Assembly: GCA_016709545.1 (NCBI GenBank)
Contig: JADJMO010000038.1
Location: 1 to 64,000, forward strand
Direction: 5' to 3'
From: Myxococcales bacterium
GTDB taxonomy: Bacteria; Myxococcota_A; Polyangia; Polyangiales; JADJMO01
Length of the DNA stretch: 64,000 nt
Shown here: positions 18,207-26,607 of the stretch, in pieces
How positions within the stretch are numbered: position 1 is the first letter of the stretch
Layout: every line of letters starts with the position of its first letter
The notes under the pieces: generated by a model
Seen by the model: the letters and a program-made list of their open reading frames with translations, nothing else
What the model was told of the DNA's origin: nothing
Database searches by the model: none
Program-made: the position numbers and the translations under genes

Positions 18207-18946
18207 TGCTGAAGGCCCTATCCGTCCGTGCCCAGCAGGGCCGCCAGTTCATCCCCGATCCGCGAAGCGGCCGGCCGGAGGGGCTCCGCGGTCTGCCCGT
18301 GCTGACTGCAGGTGAGTGTGCCTCGTGCCGTGCGTGCATGGCGGCGTGCCCCACCAGCGCCATCGCCGTCGATCCGCTCCAGATCGACCTCGCGCGTTGC
18401 GTGTTCTGCAACGAGTGCGTGGTCGTGTGCCCGGATGATCGCGTTCGGTTCACTCCCGAGCCATCCATGGCCTCGACCCGTGCCTCGGGGCTCTTGGTCC
18501 GTGCAGGGAGCTCCGTCGAGCCGATCGTCCCGGACGAGGTGTTTCGGCGTCACTTCGGCCGTTCACTGCGCCTCCGGCAGGTCTCGGCCGGCGGATGCAA
18601 CGCCTGCGAGCTCGAGCTCAACGCGGCGGCCAACGTCAATTTCGACATGCAACGCTATGGGATCGACTGGGTGGCCTCGCCGCGCCACGCCGACGCGCTC
18701 GTGCTGACCGGTCCCCTCACACAGCAAATGGCCGCCGCTGTCCGGCTCGGGTGGGACGCCATGCCCGAGCCACGCTTCCTCGTCGCGGTCGGTGCCTGCG
18801 CAATCAGCGGCGGTCTGTACGCCGATGGGGACGCCATCGATCGGTCGTTCCTCTCGGAGGTCGGGCCGGCCCTGTTCGTGCCCGGCTGCCCTCCCCACCC
18901 GTTGACCTTCCTGCGCGGTCTCCTCGACTTCCTGGGCATTGCATGA
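18206..18946 (+). CDS. hyfI: Fused HyfH-HyfI: two-[4Fe-4S] ferredoxin domain plus NuoB-like small subunit
   Basis: Residues about 1-95 hold two cluster motifs, CASCRACMAACP and CVFCNECVVVCP, as in HyfH/NuoI. Residues about 120-246 are a NuoB/HyfI-type small subunit with the cysteines for one proximal cluster: GGCNACELELN, VGACAISGG, VPGCPPHP. In E. coli these are separate polypeptides. The fusion makes a continuous three-cluster electron wire to the large subunit. The start overlaps the hyfG stop by one base (TGATG) and the stop overlaps the methyltransferase start (ATGA). Confidence 0.9.
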   Translation: MLKALSVRAQQGRQFIPDPRSGRPEGLRGLPVLTAGECASCRACMAACPTSAIAVDPLQIDLARCVFCNECVVVCPDDRVRFTPEPSMASTRASGLLVRAGSSVEPIVPDEVFRRHFGRSLRLRQVSAGGCNACELELNAAANVNFDMQRYGIDWVASPRHADALVLTGPLTQQMAAAVRLGWDAMPEPRFLVAVGACAISGGLYADGDAIDRSFLSEVGPALFVPGCPPHPLTFLRGLLDFLGIA

Positions 18947-19602
18947 CCCGTGTGCCCGACGTCTCGGTGGTTCGCCGTGCAGTCGCTGAGCTGCCGCTCG
19001 ATGCCGATGCCGCGTTCGACGCGATCTATCCAGACTGGGTCCGCGTCGCTTCTCCACGTTGGTGGACACCCGTACGGGTTGCGCGAAGGGCCGTCGACCT
19101 CCTGACGCGCGAGTGCCCCGACGGCCGCTACCTCGACGTCGGCAGCGGCGTCGGCAAGTTCTGTTTCGTCGGGGCGCTGGCCTCTCGGGCCCACTTCACA
19201 GGATTCGAATGCGACGCTCGACTCCACGAGGTGGCGGTCGCCACCTCGCACATGCTCGGGATCGGCGCAGGCTGTGCGCTCTCACACCGCGACGCCCTCG
19301 AGATCGATTGGGTGCCGTTCGATGGCGTGTACCTGTTCAACCCGTTCGATCCACCGTGGGCGCCCGGAGCCGTACACCGAGGACGCGCTGCGGCTGTGCG
19401 AGCCACACTTGCCCGGCTCCGCACACTCCGTCGCGGCGCTCGGGTCGTGAGCTACAATGGGTTCGGGGCGGCTCCTCCGGAGGGCTTCGTAGCCACGGCG
19501 CGCCTGCAACTGCATGGCGCAGCGCTCGAGGTCTGGCGCTCCACTGGTCGTATCGAGGGCCGAGGGCTCACTTCCAGGGGTCGGACCAGCGCGGATCGGT
19601 GA
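18943..19602 (+). CDS. Class I methyltransferase-like protein, paralogue of the 7309-8000 gene
   Basis: This 219-residue protein has SAM motif I RYLDVGSGVGKFCFVGA, an acidic post-I loop (FTGFECDARLHEV) and the signature FDGVYLFNPF shared with the copy at 7309. The N-termini also align (WTPVRVARRAVDLL versus WTPVAVARRMGSLF). ATGA coupling to the fused iron-sulfur subunit puts it in the complex operon. The last 35 bases overlap the end of convergent mbnH, so its C-terminus may have been reset at an insertion junction. The substrate is unknown; a small metabolite, cofactor or assembly role is possible. Confidence 0.65.
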   Translation: MTRVPDVSVVRRAVAELPLDADAAFDAIYPDWVRVASPRWWTPVRVARRAVDLLTRECPDGRYLDVGSGVGKFCFVGALASRAHFTGFECDARLHEVAVATSHMLGIGAGCALSHRDALEIDWVPFDGVYLFNPFDPPWAPGAVHRGRAAAVRATLARLRTLRRGARVVSYNGFGAAPPEGFVATARLQLHGAALEVWRSTGRIEGRGLTSRGRTSADR

Positions 19603-20749
19603 GCAACGGCTCGTCGGTGAGGCTCTCGAGGAAGTGCACCACATCGGCCTTCTCCTCCGCCGTGATGTCGAACCTGCGGATCAGCTCGCTCTTCCGCGGG
19701 TTGCTGCTCGCGCGACCGCCGTTCGCGTAGTGGTCGATCACCTCGGGCAGCGTCGCGATGCTCCCGTCGTGCATGTACGGCGCCGTGACCGCCACGTTGC
19801 GCAGCGACGGCGCGCGGAACCGGCCCATGTCCGAGGGCACGTGGGTGATCTCGAACGTGCCGCCGTTGCCGGCCGGGTACGCACCCTTGCCGTCGAGGTC
19901 GTAGAGCGCGGTGTTGTGGAACATCACCTCGGCGAACTTCTTCTCGTAGACGATGGAGTCGGCGAAGGCGAACGTGCCGTGGCAGTGGAAGCACTCGAGG
20001 CGCTCGCCGAAGAAGAGGGCGAAGCCCCGCTGGGCGGACGGCGAGAGGGCCGCGTCGTCGCCCGCGAAGTACCAGCGATCGTAGGCCGACCGGCCGCTCA
20101 CGATCGAGCGCTGGAACGACGCGAGCGCCTTGGTGATCGACTCCAGCGTGAACGGGTCGGCGACGCCGGGGAAGGCCGCGGCGAACAGGGGCGCGTACCG
20201 CGGCTCGGCCCGCAGCCGCGCGAGGAGCTCGCCCTCCTTGCCCGACAGCCCGAGCTCCACCGGCGACTCGCCGAACATCGGGAGCAGCGCCTGCTGCTCC
20301 AGCGTGTTGATGAGCGGGTTGCCCCACGTGTACACCGAGAAGTACGCGAGGTTGACGAGGCTCATCGAGTTGCGGGGGTGCACGGCGCCCGTCGACCCGA
20401 CGGCGAGCGCGCGCCCGTCGGTGAACGCCTTGGCCTGGTCGTGGCAGCCCGCGCACGACTGGGTCTGGTTGCCCGACAGGCGCTTGTCGTAGAAGAGGTG
20501 GCGCCCGAGCTCGACCTTCGCCTTCGACATGGGGTTGGTCGCGGGCACCACCGGCTTCGCGAAACCTGGCGGCAGCACCCAGGTGTAGTCCCCCTCCGTG
20601 ACCTCCGTCGGCGCATCGGTGCCGAGATCGGGGCGCGCCGTGTCGAAGGCGTGCCCCGCGTCGTCGGGCGAGGCTGGCGTCTCACCGCCACACGCCGGCA
20701 GGCACAGGATCAGGAGGAAGACGCCGGGGGCCGCGTTGTAGGTGCGCAC
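19568..20749 (-). CDS. mbnH: MbnH-like di-haem enzyme (MauG / cytochrome c peroxidase family)
   Basis: The 393-residue lipoprotein (lipobox CLPAC) has two c-haem motifs, CAGCHDQAKAF and CFHCHGTFAF, with further family blocks ASFQRSIVSGRSAYDRW and APYMHDGSIATLPEVIDHY. It belongs to the MauG/CcpA superfamily and is paired three bases downstream of an MbnP-type gene, the arrangement of the 'metallo-mystery pair'. In the characterised pair, MbnH oxidises a tryptophan of MbnP to kynurenine, creating a copper site. GTG 20749 is the likely start. The catalytic role here follows from the pair, not from residues alone. Confidence 0.85.
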   Translation of the reverse strand: MRTYNAAPGVFLLILCLPACGGETPASPDDAGHAFDTARPDLGTDAPTEVTEGDYTWVLPPGFAKPVVPATNPMSKAKVELGRHLFYDKRLSGNQTQSCAGCHDQAKAFTDGRALAVGSTGAVHPRNSMSLVNLAYFSVYTWGNPLINTLEQQALLPMFGESPVELGLSGKEGELLARLRAEPRYAPLFAAAFPGVADPFTLESITKALASFQRSIVSGRSAYDRWYFAGDDAALSPSAQRGFALFFGERLECFHCHGTFAFADSIVYEKKFAEVMFHNTALYDLDGKGAYPAGNGGTFEITHVPSDMGRFRAPSLRNVAVTAPYMHDGSIATLPEVIDHYANGGRASSNPRKSELIRRFDITAEEKADVVHFLESLTDEPLLTDPRWSDPWK

Positions 20750-20752
20750 CGA

Positions 20753-21733
20753 TCACTCCACGCGGAACAGCTTCTGGGTCGCGGCCTTGCCCGCGCCCGT
20801 CGCGAGGTCGACGCCCGCGAGCGGCAGCAGGTTCGCGCACTCTGGATCCGTGAGCCCCGACATGCAACCGGGCATGCCGCCCTTGTCGTGCGCGAGATCG
20901 GAAGTGGACACGAGCGCGGCGTAGTCGACCAGGACCTTCTTGGTCAGCGGGTCGAAGCCCTTGAGCTCCACCGCGCCGCGGTTCGGGTTGCTGCAGCTCG
21001 TGACGCCGCCGTCCTTCGCGTCGCCGACGCAGCCGGTCGAGCCTAGGTGGAACACGAACTCGGTTCCCGCGCCGCCGTCCGGGCCCGCGTCGCCGCCCGA
21101 GGGTTCGAGCCGCACGTCGAGGCGCGCGAACTTGTAGCCCGCGTTCCAGCTCCAGAAGAGCGCGGAGAGGTTGAGCGGCGAGCCCGCCTTGGTCTGGTCC
21201 TGGTGATTGAGCGCGAAGGGCACGCCGAGCGTGAAGCGCACGCCAATGTAGGGGCCCGACGCCGCCTTGCCCTTGAGCACCGTGTTGGTGTCGGGGGTGC
21301 CGTTGGTGCAGGTGCCGCTCTTGTCCTCGAAGTCGAGCAGCGCGACGCCCTTGCTCTGGAAGAGGCCGTCGTCGTCGAGCACGAACGGCTCCTCGGTGCC
21401 GTCCGCGCGGAGCAGGCGGACGTCGTGCACGTACAGGCGGAAGTCGAGCGGCCGGACGGTGTCCTTGTTGGTGCCGAGGTTGGCGAAGGCCTTCTTGCAG
21501 TCGAACACCTCGGCGCCGACGCGCGCCTCGAAGGCGAGGGTCTTGCTCGCGCCGGCGTCGGACGCGTCGGTCGAAGCGTCGGCTGCGCCGCTGTCGGCGC
21601 CCGTGTCGACCGCGCCCGTGTCGACGACGGCGTCGGTCGCGGCATCCTCGGCGGGCGTCACGGCAGGATCGTCGCTGCAGGCGATCAGGGTGGGGGCCGC
21701 GAGGAGCGCGAGGAAGAGGCGGGGGAGCGTCAT
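20753..21733 (-). CDS. mbnP: MbnP-family copper-binding lipoprotein (MXAN_0976-like)
   Basis: The 326-residue lipoprotein (LIACSDD lipobox) has an Asp/Ala/Thr linker, then the MbnP domain. It has six cysteines in the folded part (EVFDCKKAF, SGTCTNGT, GSTGCVGD, TSCSNPN, PGCMSG, PECANL), the FRLYVHDVRLL strand, and the aromatic block FWSWNAGYKFARLD. Tryptophans in this block are candidates for oxidation by MbnH. Family members bind copper in the periplasm or outer surface. It is translated just ahead of mbnH, so substrate and enzyme are made together. Confidence 0.85.
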   Translation of the reverse strand: MTLPRLFLALLAAPTLIACSDDPAVTPAEDAATDAVVDTGAVDTGADSGAADASTDASDAGASKTLAFEARVGAEVFDCKKAFANLGTNKDTVRPLDFRLYVHDVRLLRADGTEEPFVLDDDGLFQSKGVALLDFEDKSGTCTNGTPDTNTVLKGKAASGPYIGVRFTLGVPFALNHQDQTKAGSPLNLSALFWSWNAGYKFARLDVRLEPSGGDAGPDGGAGTEFVFHLGSTGCVGDAKDGGVTSCSNPNRGAVELKGFDPLTKKVLVDYAALVSTSDLAHDKGGMPGCMSGLTDPECANLLPLAGVDLATGAGKAATQKLFRVE

Positions 21734-21830
21734 GGGCGCGTCTCTAGCAGCGCCGCGCATGCCTGCACCTGCGACCAGGCGTCGCACCCACGCTGGGCAA
21801 GCACCGAACGCTGCAGGTACGCTGGCTGCA

Positions 21831-23045
21831 ATGAACCCGCGTGTCGCTGGGCTGTTCCTGTTCGCCGCGGTCGCGGCGTGCGGCACGCGGACACGCCCGC
21901 TCGACGACTTCGCCGACGCCTCGGTCGAGGCCGCCCCCGCGCCCCCGGTGTGCGGCAACGGGATCGTCGAGCCCGGCGAGCTCTGCGACGACGGCAACAG
22001 CGACGATGTCGATCGATGCACCAACCGCTGTGGCCCCACGAGCTGCGGTGATGGGGTCGTGCAGACCGGCGAGCAGTGCGACGACGGCAATACCGACGAC
22101 ACCGACGGCTGCCTCTCCTCGTGCGCGAAGGCGAGCTGCGGCGACGGCAAGGTGCAGGCGGGCGTCGAGGAGTGCGACGACGGCAACGGCCTGTCGACCG
22201 ACGCCTGCGTGGCCTGCAGGAAGGCGCGATGCGGCGACGGCTTCGTGCAGGCCGGCGTCGAGCCGTGCGACGACGGCAACGCGAACGACGACGACGAGTG
22301 CGGCAACGCCTGCAAGCTCCCCGTGTGCGGCGACGGCAAGAAGCAGGGCAAGGAGGAGTGCGACCTCGGCGCCGACAACGGCGACAAACCGGCGTTCCTC
22401 GTGACCCAGCCGTCGGGCACGAGCATCGGCACCAACCCCATCTACCGCAACAAGAGCGCCACGCTGTTCTACGACTACCGGTCGGCGAGCTCGCACACCG
22501 GGCTCGAGCAGGTCGGCGAGAGCCGCATCTACCTCTACGTCGACACGACCACGGGGCGTCTGTCGCTGGTGCTCACCCACGGCATCGACTTCGACTCGAG
22601 CGGGCTCACCCAGCCGAAGGCACAGGTCGACTTCGACGTCGCGGGCATCCCGCCCGGCTTCACCATCGACGTGCGGGACGACACCCCCGGCGAGTTCTTC
22701 GCCACCAGCGCCTCGACCGCCTCGGGCCGCTGGAGCTTCGATCGCAACAGCGACGGCGGAGTGCTCGGGGGCCTGCCGTTCCCCGGGGTGTGGAAGGTCA
22801 CCGTCACGCCCAAGTTCCTCACGGGGCTCACCACGTGGGGGTTCGTCCGCGACGACCTCGCGCGCATCCCCCTCGTGATGAAGGAGACCATCACGATCGA
22901 GGCCTTCGATCAGTCGTCACGCTGCCGGAAGACCTGCACCATCCCCCGGTGCGGGGACAAGATCCTCGACGGCGGCGAGGTCTGCGACGACGGCAACAAC
23001 GTCTCGGGAGACGGGTGCGCGGCCGACTGCAAGAGCACGCGCTGA
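21831..23045 (+). CDS. Myxococcus-type cysteine-rich repeat lipoprotein
   Basis: The 404-residue lipoprotein (FAAVAACGTR lipobox) carries repeats of CGxGxxxxGExCDDGNxxxxDxCxxxC: five in tandem in residues about 40-185 and one at the C-terminus (CGDKILDGGEVCDDGNN). A beta-rich domain of about 200 residues lies between, containing a proprotein-convertase-like stretch (TIDVRDDTPGEFF, GVWKVTVTPKF). Such repeat proteins are surface or secreted in myxobacteria and of unknown function. Divergent from mbnP. Confidence 0.75.
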   Translation: MNPRVAGLFLFAAVAACGTRTRPLDDFADASVEAAPAPPVCGNGIVEPGELCDDGNSDDVDRCTNRCGPTSCGDGVVQTGEQCDDGNTDDTDGCLSSCAKASCGDGKVQAGVEECDDGNGLSTDACVACRKARCGDGFVQAGVEPCDDGNANDDDECGNACKLPVCGDGKKQGKEECDLGADNGDKPAFLVTQPSGTSIGTNPIYRNKSATLFYDYRSASSHTGLEQVGESRIYLYVDTTTGRLSLVLTHGIDFDSSGLTQPKAQVDFDVAGIPPGFTIDVRDDTPGEFFATSASTASGRWSFDRNSDGGVLGGLPFPGVWKVTVTPKFLTGLTTWGFVRDDLARIPLVMKETITIEAFDQSSRCRKTCTIPRCGDKILDGGEVCDDGNNVSGDGCAADCKSTR

Positions 23046-23095
23046 GCGATCGTGCGGTCACGGATCGTGCGACGGACGCACGCGAATCAACGGCG

Positions 23096-23962
23096 CTACC
23101 TCAGCGCCTTCGAGAAGCACTCCCCTTCGCCACGGAAATGCCCCACCGTCCGCGACAGCGCCGAGACGAACGCGCCGAGGTCGTCGATCGACGACGCACC
23201 GGTGCCGTACGTGCCCTTCTCCTTGGGGATGGTGGCGAGCTTCACGGCGGAGAGCTCCGCGAGCGTGATCTTGCCGTCGCCGTCCTTGTCCGCGGCGGCG
23301 ATGTTGCCGAACCGGAGCTTGGCGGTCGAGGCGGCGAGGTCGTCGTAGAACAGGTGGTCGCCGTGGATCGTGAGCTGGTTCACGTCGTCGCCGCCGCTGG
23401 TGACGACGACGCCGTCCGTCTCCTTGCCGTCGCGCTCCGCCTTGCAGTTCTCATAAGCGGTGGCGACGGAGAAGTACCAGTCGAAGGTCTTCTTGGTGGT
23501 CCCGTCGGTCGCCTCGCCGACCACGTGCAGGCTCGCGCCGTTCTTCACGAGGTCGTCGCGGTCCGCGGCCGTCACGCCGTCGCCCAGCTCGGCGGCCGCG
23601 TCGACGGGGCCGATCTGGTAGGAGACCTTGGTGTAGGCCTGCGCAGGCAGATCGGCGAACGAGACGACGGCCTTCTGGCCGGCCTTGACCATGTCGAACA
23701 CCTTGGGCTTGGCCATCTGCGCCGCGACGACGCCGTCCGCGCCGGCGACCTTCACGTCGCGCAGCGTGATCAGGAACCTGGAGTACTCGACCGACCACCC
23801 GTCCTCGAAGGCGTCCTTCGGGAGCCCGACCTCGATGTACGCCTCGCCCCAGGTGGTGAAGCTCACCTTGCCCGTGCCGACCGGGGTCGCGCCGCCGTCG
23901 CTCGAGCTGCAGCCCGACAGCGAGAGGAGGAGCGCCGTCCCGAGTGCCGTCGCCTTGATCAT
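23096..23962 (-). CDS. Lipoprotein with one EF-hand-like calcium loop
   Basis: The 288-residue lipoprotein (LSLSGCSSSDGG) has a beta-rich body (VSFTTWGEAYIEVGLP, YSRFLITLRDVKVAG) and a canonical EF-hand loop DKDGDGKITLAEL near residue 235. The body resembles secreted proteins found beside MbnP/MbnH pairs, but I do not recognise the family. It follows the 23979 gene by 16 bases on the same strand. Calcium binding is likely from the loop; any metal-trafficking role is inferred from the neighbourhood. Confidence 0.55.
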   Translation of the reverse strand: MIKATALGTALLLSLSGCSSSDGGATPVGTGKVSFTTWGEAYIEVGLPKDAFEDGWSVEYSRFLITLRDVKVAGADGVVAAQMAKPKVFDMVKAGQKAVVSFADLPAQAYTKVSYQIGPVDAAAELGDGVTAADRDDLVKNGASLHVVGEATDGTTKKTFDWYFSVATAYENCKAERDGKETDGVVVTSGGDDVNQLTIHGDHLFYDDLAASTAKLRFGNIAAADKDGDGKITLAELSAVKLATIPKEKGTYGTGASSIDDLGAFVSALSRTVGHFRGEGECFSKALR

Positions 23963-23978
23963 GTCCGTCTCCTGTCTC

Positions 23979-24740
23979 CTACTTCGCGTACGAGAACTGG
24001 TAGGCGAGGGCCTTCTGTACCCCGCGCACGAAGGCGTTGCCCGCCTCGGTGCCGTCGAGCGAAGCGGGGTCGCTGGCCGAGGCCTTGTCGAAGTCGACCT
24101 GGTCGAGCCAGGTGGTGAGCACGATCTTCACGGTCACCGTGCCCGGGCCCGTGACCTCGCCGGGCGAGAACACGCACCCATCGACCTTGTTCTCGCCAGC
24201 CGAGTCCTTCAGATCGTCCGCGCCCGCGGTCGCGACGAACGCCCTGCTCGTGCCCGCCCTGGTGAAGGTCCCCTCGACGCGCACGAGCTTCCCCGACAGC
24301 CCGCCCGCCTTCGCCCCCGTCGGTGGGACGCCGAAGAAGAAGCGCCCGGAGCGCGCCGTGCCGGTGACCCCGCTGCCGTCGGCCAGGGACGCCGGGCCCG
24401 CCGCGAGATCGACCGTGTCAGGCACGAGCATCTGACCGATGGCGGCGCCCGGGATGAAGTGCCCCGGGTGCGCGTGCGCGACGCCCAGGCCGAACCTCGG
24501 CCAGGGCCGCGGCCCGCGCGACGCCGTGACGGGCTCGCCGTCGAAGTAGTAGAGCGGCCCCACCGAGAGGAGCGCCTTGTCGACCTTCACCGCGAAGCCG
24601 AGGGCGTTGGTGAAGCTCGTGGCGTCGGTGGTCAGGCGGGTCTTCAGGGCCACCCGCTGACCCGCCGTCTCATCACCCCCGCAGGAGGGGCCGACGACGG
24701 CGAGCGTCGCGAAGGCAAGGCACAGCACCGCGGTTTTCAT
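23979..24740 (-). CDS. Lipoprotein of unknown function, co-transcribed with the EF-hand protein
   Basis: The 253-residue protein has a signal ending VVGPSCGGDET. Its beta-rich body has a His-containing segment (GLGVAHAHPGHFIPGAAIG), a cysteine in KVDGCVFSPGEV and a helical C-terminus. No family was recognised. The His cluster could bind metal, which would fit the copper-related neighbours. A dyad at 24753-24782 lies directly upstream of its ATG and probably sets transcription of this gene and 23096. Confidence 0.5.
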   Translation of the reverse strand: MKTAVLCLAFATLAVVGPSCGGDETAGQRVALKTRLTTDATSFTNALGFAVKVDKALLSVGPLYYFDGEPVTASRGPRPWPRFGLGVAHAHPGHFIPGAAIGQMLVPDTVDLAAGPASLADGSGVTGTARSGRFFFGVPPTGAKAGGLSGKLVRVEGTFTRAGTSRAFVATAGADDLKDSAGENKVDGCVFSPGEVTGPGTVTVKIVLTTWLDQVDFDKASASDPASLDGTEAGNAFVRGVQKALAYQFSYAK

Positions 24741-24752
24741 GGGCGATCCGGT

Positions 24753-24782
24753 CGTAGCACACATTGAAACTATCGTGCTACG
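24753..24782. promoter_or_regulatory. Operator-like inverted repeat between divergent genes
   Basis: CGTAGCAC at 24753-24760 is repeated exactly inverted as GTGCTACG at 24775-24782. Arm centres are 22 bases apart, two helical turns, with an A+T-richer middle. The site sits between the starts at 24740 (minus) and 24846 (plus). The arrangement suits a dimeric regulator. No regulator gene is adjacent. Confidence 0.5.
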
Positions 24783-24845
24783 CATCTCGGGCCTGCGACG
24801 ACGTGTCGCGTCGACACGGCCAGGTCGGCGCACCACCTTTCCAGG

Positions 24846-25271
24846 GTGACGTCCGCGCTCCTCCTCGCCGCCTCGGTCGCCCTCACCACCCCGCAGCCCG
24901 CCGAGGGCGTGGTCGAGAGTCACCTCCTCGCCCCCTGCTGCTGGCAGCAGACCCTCGACGTGCACGACTCCGAGATCTCGCGCGTGCTGCGCGCGGAGGT
25001 GCGCGCCCGCCTTGCTGCGGGAGAGTCGGCAGGTGCGATCGAGGACTCGCTCGTCCAGCGCTTCGGCGAGCGCATGCGCGCGGTGCCGCGCAAGGACCCG
25101 ACGCCGTGGTTCGCGCTCGTCAGCGTGTTCGTTGTGTGCGCTGCCGGGGTCGCGGCGCTCGTGGTGGTCCGGCGCAAGGCGCGCGACACCGCGCGTCGAC
25201 CGCTGGTGCCCACCACCGGGGTCGACCCTTACGACGCGGCGCTCGACGAGGAGCTCCGCGACCTGCCCTGA
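24846..25271 (+). CDS. ccmH: CcmH/NrfF-like cytochrome c maturation protein with a CC motif
   Basis: The 141-residue protein has an N-terminal signal and the CcmH domain pattern (SHLLAPCCWQQTLDVHDSE, then EVRARLAAGESAGAIEDSL and QRFGERM), then a membrane helix (PWFALVSVFVVCAAGVAAL). CcmH reduces apocytochrome CxxCH thiols before haem ligation. The usual LxCxxC is replaced by APCCWQQ with adjacent cysteines, so the redox chemistry may differ. No other ccm genes are present. It probably serves the many c-type cytochromes in this region. Confidence 0.7.
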   Translation: MTSALLLAASVALTTPQPAEGVVESHLLAPCCWQQTLDVHDSEISRVLRAEVRARLAAGESAGAIEDSLVQRFGERMRAVPRKDPTPWFALVSVFVVCAAGVAALVVVRRKARDTARRPLVPTTGVDPYDAALDEELRDLP

Positions 25272-25296
25272 GCGGCACCCGGCTGACGCGAGGCCG

Positions 25297-26475
25297 TCAA
25301 GCGTGTGTCGAGGCGGTCCCCTGGAGGAGCGGGAAGAACGCCCGGTCCGCGACGAGGAGGTGGCGGGCGACGACGTCCCGCGCGAGGAAGTCCACCAGCT
25401 CGCCCGGGGGTACCCGGCGTCCGGCCGCCGCGGTCTGCAATCGCACGGCCTCGCCGAGGAGGCGGGCGTGCGCGAGGCGGTGTGCCGCGAGCCCCGGGTA
25501 GCCGACCTCCGCGAGCAGGCTCTCCTCGTGGGCAAAGTGGACGGTGATGTGGTGAACGAGCTCGTCGAGGGCCGTCTGTAGCTCCGACGGATCGTCGTAC
25601 CCGACCGCCGAGGCCGCGAGGACCTTGTTGGCGAGCTCGAAGAGCTGGGCGTGCTCGCGGTCGATCGCCGGATGGCCGGAGCGGTAGCGGTCGCGGAAGA
25701 CGAGCTCGAGCACCCCGTGGCTGGAGTTGCTCCAGACCTCGGAGGCGCCGCGTCGGTCGCACGACACGCGGTTGCGGCCCGCGGCCTTGGCCGCATACAC
25801 GGCCTGATCCGCGCGCTCGAACCAGGCGGCGAGATCCTCGCCGACCAGCAGCTCCGCCACCCCGACGCTGACCGTGACCCGGCCGACCCTCTGGAACTCG
25901 TGGGCCTCGATCACCCCCCGCACCCGCTCGGCGACCACCGCCGCGTCGACGAAGGCCGTGTCGGGCGCCAGCAGCACGAACTCCTCGCCACCCCACCGAT
26001 AGAGCGAGTCCGAGGGCCGCGTGCCAGCGACGATGGCAGCCGTGAGCTCCTGCAACACCTGATCACCGGCGGAGTGCCCGAACGTGTCGTTGACTTGCTT
26101 GAAGTGGTCGACGTCGAAGAGGAGCATGGACAGCGGGTGCCGATAGCGCAGCGCGCCGCCGATCTCGCGTCGCACGGTGCGCTCGAGGTGGTGACGATTC
26201 CAGGCCCCGGTCAGGCGATCCGTCGCACTGAGCTGCTCGAGCTCGGCGAGACGAGCCTCGAGCGCCGCGATGCGCTCGCCGGCCGCGTCGGTGCGCCACA
26301 CGAGACGACAGGCCGCAGACAGCGGGAGCTCGACCCGCGATCGGTCGGGCTCCGCCGTCCACGTCGCGCTCTCGACGAGCGAGGTGTCGTCGGCGTCGAG
26401 CACCGCCATCGGGATCGGTGATTGCGCAACAGAGCTACGAAAGAGCGGGTCGTCGAGCCAGGGGACGGTGGGCAT
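25297..26475 (-). CDS. Diguanylate cyclase with C-terminal hemerythrin domain
   Basis: The 392-residue protein starts at ATG 26475. It has an N-terminal uncharacterised region, a short coiled coil (ERIAALEARLAELEQL), a GGDEF domain with intact active site RWGGEEFVLL (about residues 105-265), and a bacteriohemerythrin domain (HPAIDREHAQLFEL, HHITVHFAHEESLL, HRLAHARLL, HLLVADRAFF) with the His/Glu/Asp ligands of a di-iron oxygen site. It probably makes cyclic-di-GMP in response to O2, NO or redox state. The inhibitory RxxD I-site is not obvious. Confidence 0.85.
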   Translation of the reverse strand: MPTVPWLDDPLFRSSVAQSPIPMAVLDADDTSLVESATWTAEPDRSRVELPLSAACRLVWRTDAAGERIAALEARLAELEQLSATDRLTGAWNRHHLERTVRREIGGALRYRHPLSMLLFDVDHFKQVNDTFGHSAGDQVLQELTAAIVAGTRPSDSLYRWGGEEFVLLAPDTAFVDAAVVAERVRGVIEAHEFQRVGRVTVSVGVAELLVGEDLAAWFERADQAVYAAKAAGRNRVSCDRRGASEVWSNSSHGVLELVFRDRYRSGHPAIDREHAQLFELANKVLAASAVGYDDPSELQTALDELVHHITVHFAHEESLLAEVGYPGLAAHRLAHARLLGEAVRLQTAAAGRRVPPGELVDFLARDVVARHLLVADRAFFPLLQGTASTHA

Positions 26476-26607
26476 GGCGACACGACGAGCAACTCGTGTA
26501 CCTGGCACCGCCGCTCCTTCTCTCTTGTCACAACACGCCGCCACCTCCAATCTAGGAGCTGGAGGAAATGCGATGGTCGAAGGGTCCCTGCAGCGGCGGG
26601 AGGCTGC

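Noticed and set aside
16731..18946. Calling the complex a [NiFe] hydrogenase or formate hydrogenlyase
   Set aside because: Large-subunit cysteine ligands are absent and no maturation or formate dehydrogenase genes are present.
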